Assembly: GCA_020056865.1 (NCBI GenBank)
Contig: JAGVGX010000295.1
Coordinates: forward strand, 1-7,245
Source: Desulfobacterales bacterium
Lineage (GTDB): Bacteria > Desulfobacterota > Desulfobacteria > Desulfobacterales > BuS5
Direction of reading: 5' to 3'
DNA: 7,245 nucleotides
A program made the position numbers and the translations under genes. Below, piece after piece: positions 5,079 through 7,245 of this stretch. The notes beneath the pieces were generated by a model. That model did no database searches. It had not been told where the DNA came from and saw nothing but the letters and a program-made list of their open reading frames with translations. The stretch's first letter is position 1; each line of letters starts with the position of its first letter.

Positions 5079-6905
5079 TTACTGCGAGTTGAGGATTTCT
5101 CGTACACATTGATTCAGTGACAAAACAGTAAACGGCTTCTGGACATATTCTGTGTTTTCGGGGATCATATTTTTTGCAGTTAGGAAATCATCAGAATATC
5201 CAGACATAAACAAAACCTTTAATTCAGGGCTTATGTTCTTTAACTTCATCGCCAGTTGGAACCCATTCATCCCTGGCATAACAACATCTGTTAACAGCAA
5301 ATCAATTTTACCCTTTTGTTCTTCAAACAAAACTAAAGCTTCTTCTGCGTTGCCTGCTGTCAATACGTCGTACCCGGTTTGCTTTAAAATTTTAGCAGTA
5401 AGCCTTTGAAGACCTAAATCGTCATCTACGATTAAAATCTTCTCGTTAGGACTTATGTTGCCAGAGGCCTTTTTTCCATAGGGTATAGATTGTATAATTT
5501 CATCAGTAATGGGAAAATAGATGTGAAATATTGAACCTTCACCACGTGTACTTTCTACGGTGATGAACCCTTTGTTTTGCTTTACAATACCAAACACTGT
5601 AGATAAACCCAGCCCTGTTCCTTCCCCCCTTTTTTTTGTTGTAAAAAAAGGTTCAAAAATATGAGAGAAAGTAAGTTGATCCATGCCCTCTCCAGTATCA
5701 CATACACTAATTTGAGAATACGTGCCTGACCTTATTTTTACTTCTTCTGGAAAGTCTTTTTTTTTAATAACTACAGGTTGTGTTTTAATTGTTAATGTAC
5801 CGCCTAGGGGCATTGCATCGCGTGCATTTATTGCCAGATTCATAATCACTTGTTCTATCTGGTTGGGATCGGCTTTAATATTACCCAAATCCGGATACAA
5901 ACTCGTATGGAGATCGATGTTTTCACCAATGAGTCGTTGAAGCATTTTTTCAATGTCTCTTATGAGATCGTTGATATTGATTGCACAGGGCTTATTTATC
6001 TGTTTACGGCTAAACGCCAAAAGCTGACGTGTTAAGTTTGCAGCACACTCCCCGGCCTCGTGAATCTGATCAATAGATTCTAGGGGGTTATCTTCGTTGT
6101 CAAAACCTGCTTTCAAAAGTTCACAATGCCCGTTAATAACAGTTAACAGGTTGTTGAAATCATGGGCAATTGATCCTGCCAACTTGCCAACCGCCTCCAT
6201 TTTTTGCGCCTGGTAAAACTGTTCTTTAAGCTGTTTTACCTTCACAAGCTGGATTCGAAGCTTTTGAAGTGATTTACTTAATGCCTGTGTTTTTTCTTTA
6301 ACTTTTTTGTCCAGTTCATTGTTTAGTTTTATTAATTCTTCAACAAGTGCGATACGATCCAACTTTGATACTGCAATATCAACAACCCGCTCGAAAAACA
6401 TCACTTCAGACGATATTGTCTTTTTATCCTTCTCGTCAAAAAGAAACAAAAATATGCCTTGACGAATTCTGCGGGTTTCAAATGGGATGATAAGTGCTGT
6501 ATGGGGTTCAAAATGAGAACTGGTATTTTTTAAAAAACACCTGTTTTCATCATCCAAAGAAATAACAAGTGAACGGTTTTTTATACGTAAAATGATATGT
6601 GAAGATAAAACAATCTGGCCATTTTTAATATCTGTTTCTTGCAAAGCAAAGTAACCATTAATCAGGCTGGCACAATTGTTATCCAATGAAAATGCCGCAC
6701 AAAGAGGCACATCCTTGAGTATGGAAATTTTTTCTAAAAAACCGGCAAAGACACTGTATTCATCCATTTCATTGACAATTTGATCGGATACAAGGCTAAG
6801 CAGCAGCAAATCTTCCTGCTGACCAGCCAATAAACTATTTTCCTGTTCAAGAACGTTAATTTTAGCTTGTAGTTCCCTTGTTTTATTATTAAGATCCTCT
6901 GACAT
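5079..6905 (-). CDS. Soluble hybrid sensor histidine kinase (GAF-like, HisKA, HATPase, receiver)
   Basis: This 608-residue signalling protein lacks transmembrane helices, so it senses a cytoplasmic or partner-borne signal. Order: N-terminal coiled coil (about 3-35); GAF-like sensor region (about 38-185, recognised by layout more than by motif); second coiled coil (185-235); HisKA with phosphoacceptor His248 in GSIAHDFNNLL; HATPase with N-box NLAINARDAM (356-365), G1 DTGEGM (403-408), F-box FEPFFTTKK (417-425) and G2 GEGTGLGLS (427-435); receiver domain (about 488-605) with acidic pocket Asp494-496, phosphoacceptor Asp540 in LLTDVVMPGMNG, Ser568 and Lys590. All catalytic residues are present. 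ATG 6905 is chosen because GAGAGA lies about eight bases upstream; TTG 6920 would add five residues and consume that site. The start overlaps the hydrolase gene by 17 bases, suggesting translational coupling. No DNA-binding output domain is present, so phosphate presumably passes to a separate regulator or phosphotransferase outside the window. Confidence 0.93.
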   Translation of the reverse strand: MSEDLNNKTRELQAKINVLEQENSLLAGQQEDLLLLSLVSDQIVNEMDEYSVFAGFLEKISILKDVPLCAAFSLDNNCASLINGYFALQETDIKNGQIVLSSHIILRIKNRSLVISLDDENRCFLKNTSSHFEPHTALIIPFETRRIRQGIFLFLFDEKDKKTISSEVMFFERVVDIAVSKLDRIALVEELIKLNNELDKKVKEKTQALSKSLQKLRIQLVKVKQLKEQFYQAQKMEAVGKLAGSIAHDFNNLLTVINGHCELLKAGFDNEDNPLESIDQIHEAGECAANLTRQLLAFSRKQINKPCAININDLIRDIEKMLQRLIGENIDLHTSLYPDLGNIKADPNQIEQVIMNLAINARDAMPLGGTLTIKTQPVVIKKKDFPEEVKIRSGTYSQISVCDTGEGMDQLTFSHIFEPFFTTKKRGEGTGLGLSTVFGIVKQNKGFITVESTRGEGSIFHIYFPITDEIIQSIPYGKKASGNISPNEKILIVDDDLGLQRLTAKILKQTGYDVLTAGNAEEALVLFEEQKGKIDLLLTDVVMPGMNGFQLAMKLKNISPELKVLFMSGYSDDFLTAKNMIPENTEYVQKPFTVLSLNQCVREILNSQ

Positions 6906-7245
6906 GTTTATTTCTCTCAATAAAATTTTTTATCAATATTGATAGTTGTTCAGGTTCATCTTCCTGAATGAAATGACTTCCCTGTGCAATGGCCTCAAGT
7001 ATGCTGTTTTTAATTTCTTTATGCAATTTTATGGCAATTTCCGAACTCAGATAAGGATCGGCCTCTCCGCGTATAATCAGAACCGGCACGTCCAGCGTTC
7101 TTAATTGATCTTCTATTTCCATAAGATGTTCATTATTCAATGATTTCGCAAAATGCAAAAACGCCTTTCTGCCTTCTTTTGTTTTCAAGGGTTCCCAAAA
7201 CAGTTCCATCAATTCCGGTGTCAGTCTGTCTTTATGATAAAGACC
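6889..7245 (-). CDS. Alpha/beta hydrolase, C-terminal part
   Basis: The gene runs in from the right edge; 118 C-terminal residues are visible. The open frame continues upstream of the TTG/ATG codons near 7207-7212, so those are not the true start. The segment contains a helical cap-like stretch (about 10-48), then VPVLIIRGEADPYLS (53-67) with the probable acid Asp63, and AQGSHFIQEDEPEQLS (87-102) with the probable catalytic His91. These are the acid and base of the Ser/Asp-His-Asp triad of alpha/beta-hydrolase-fold enzymes (esterases, epoxide hydrolases, haloalkane dehalogenases and C-C hydrolases). The nucleophile elbow lies outside the window, so the reaction cannot be assigned. Its last 17 bases overlap the start of the histidine kinase, which points to cotranscription and possibly a shared process. 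Confidence 0.88.
   Translation of the reverse strand, partial: GLYHKDRLTPELMELFWEPLKTKEGRKAFLHFAKSLNNEHLMEIEDQLRTLDVPVLIIRGEADPYLSSEIAIKLHKEIKNSILEAIAQGSHFIQEDEPEQLSILIKNFIERNKHVRGS

Overview
The window looks like a chromosomal segment of an AT-leaning Gram-negative bacterium, most likely a member of the Desulfobacterota (Desulfobacterales-like sulfate reducers or relatives). This rests on gene style only: a MenB/BadI-type crotonase of the kind found in anaerobic degraders, a soluble GAF-like hybrid histidine kinase with an HDFNN H-box, and a DUF4124 periplasmic protein. No rRNA or other firm taxonomic marker is present, so the placement is an inference.

Left part (1-2313, + strand): the last 22 codons of an upstream gene (RadA-like tail, tentative), then asnS (asparaginyl-tRNA synthetase) and truA (tRNA pseudouridine synthase). 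They are tightly spaced and share one direction, so they probably form a translation/tRNA-related transcription unit. The 88-base gap between asnS and truA contains, split over three frames, something resembling the first strand of an ACT domain; this is weak evidence of a decayed gene.

Middle (2314-4701, + strand): a 131-base intergenic region with two long inverted repeats. The second encloses a perfect TTGACA -35 box, so it looks like a repressor-controlled promoter. It precedes a crotonase intermediate between MenB (DHNA-CoA synthase) and BadI (2-ketocyclohexanecarboxyl-CoA hydrolase). Next come a small secreted DUF4124 protein with a charged helical C-terminus, and a membrane-bound di-iron fatty-acid-hydroxylase/sterol-desaturase family enzyme.

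Right part (4693-7245, - strand): an alpha/beta hydrolase cut by the window edge overlaps the start of a 608-residue hybrid sensor histidine kinase, suggesting translational coupling. Downstream of the kinase, the 377 bases that carry no intact gene (4702-5078) hold the wreck of an RND efflux-pump permease on the - strand. A periplasmic-domain fragment is fused by an internal deletion to the last transmembrane segment, and a further frameshift lies near the end. The ancestral stop codon of this pseudogene overlaps the 3' end of the convergent hydroxylase gene.

I did not find CRISPR arrays, tRNA or rRNA genes, insertion sequences or a coherent new multi-gene system. The points most worth a second look are the RND pseudogene, the dyad-flanked promoter with its MenB/BadI intermediate enzyme, and an apparently O2-dependent hydroxylase in what may be an anaerobe.
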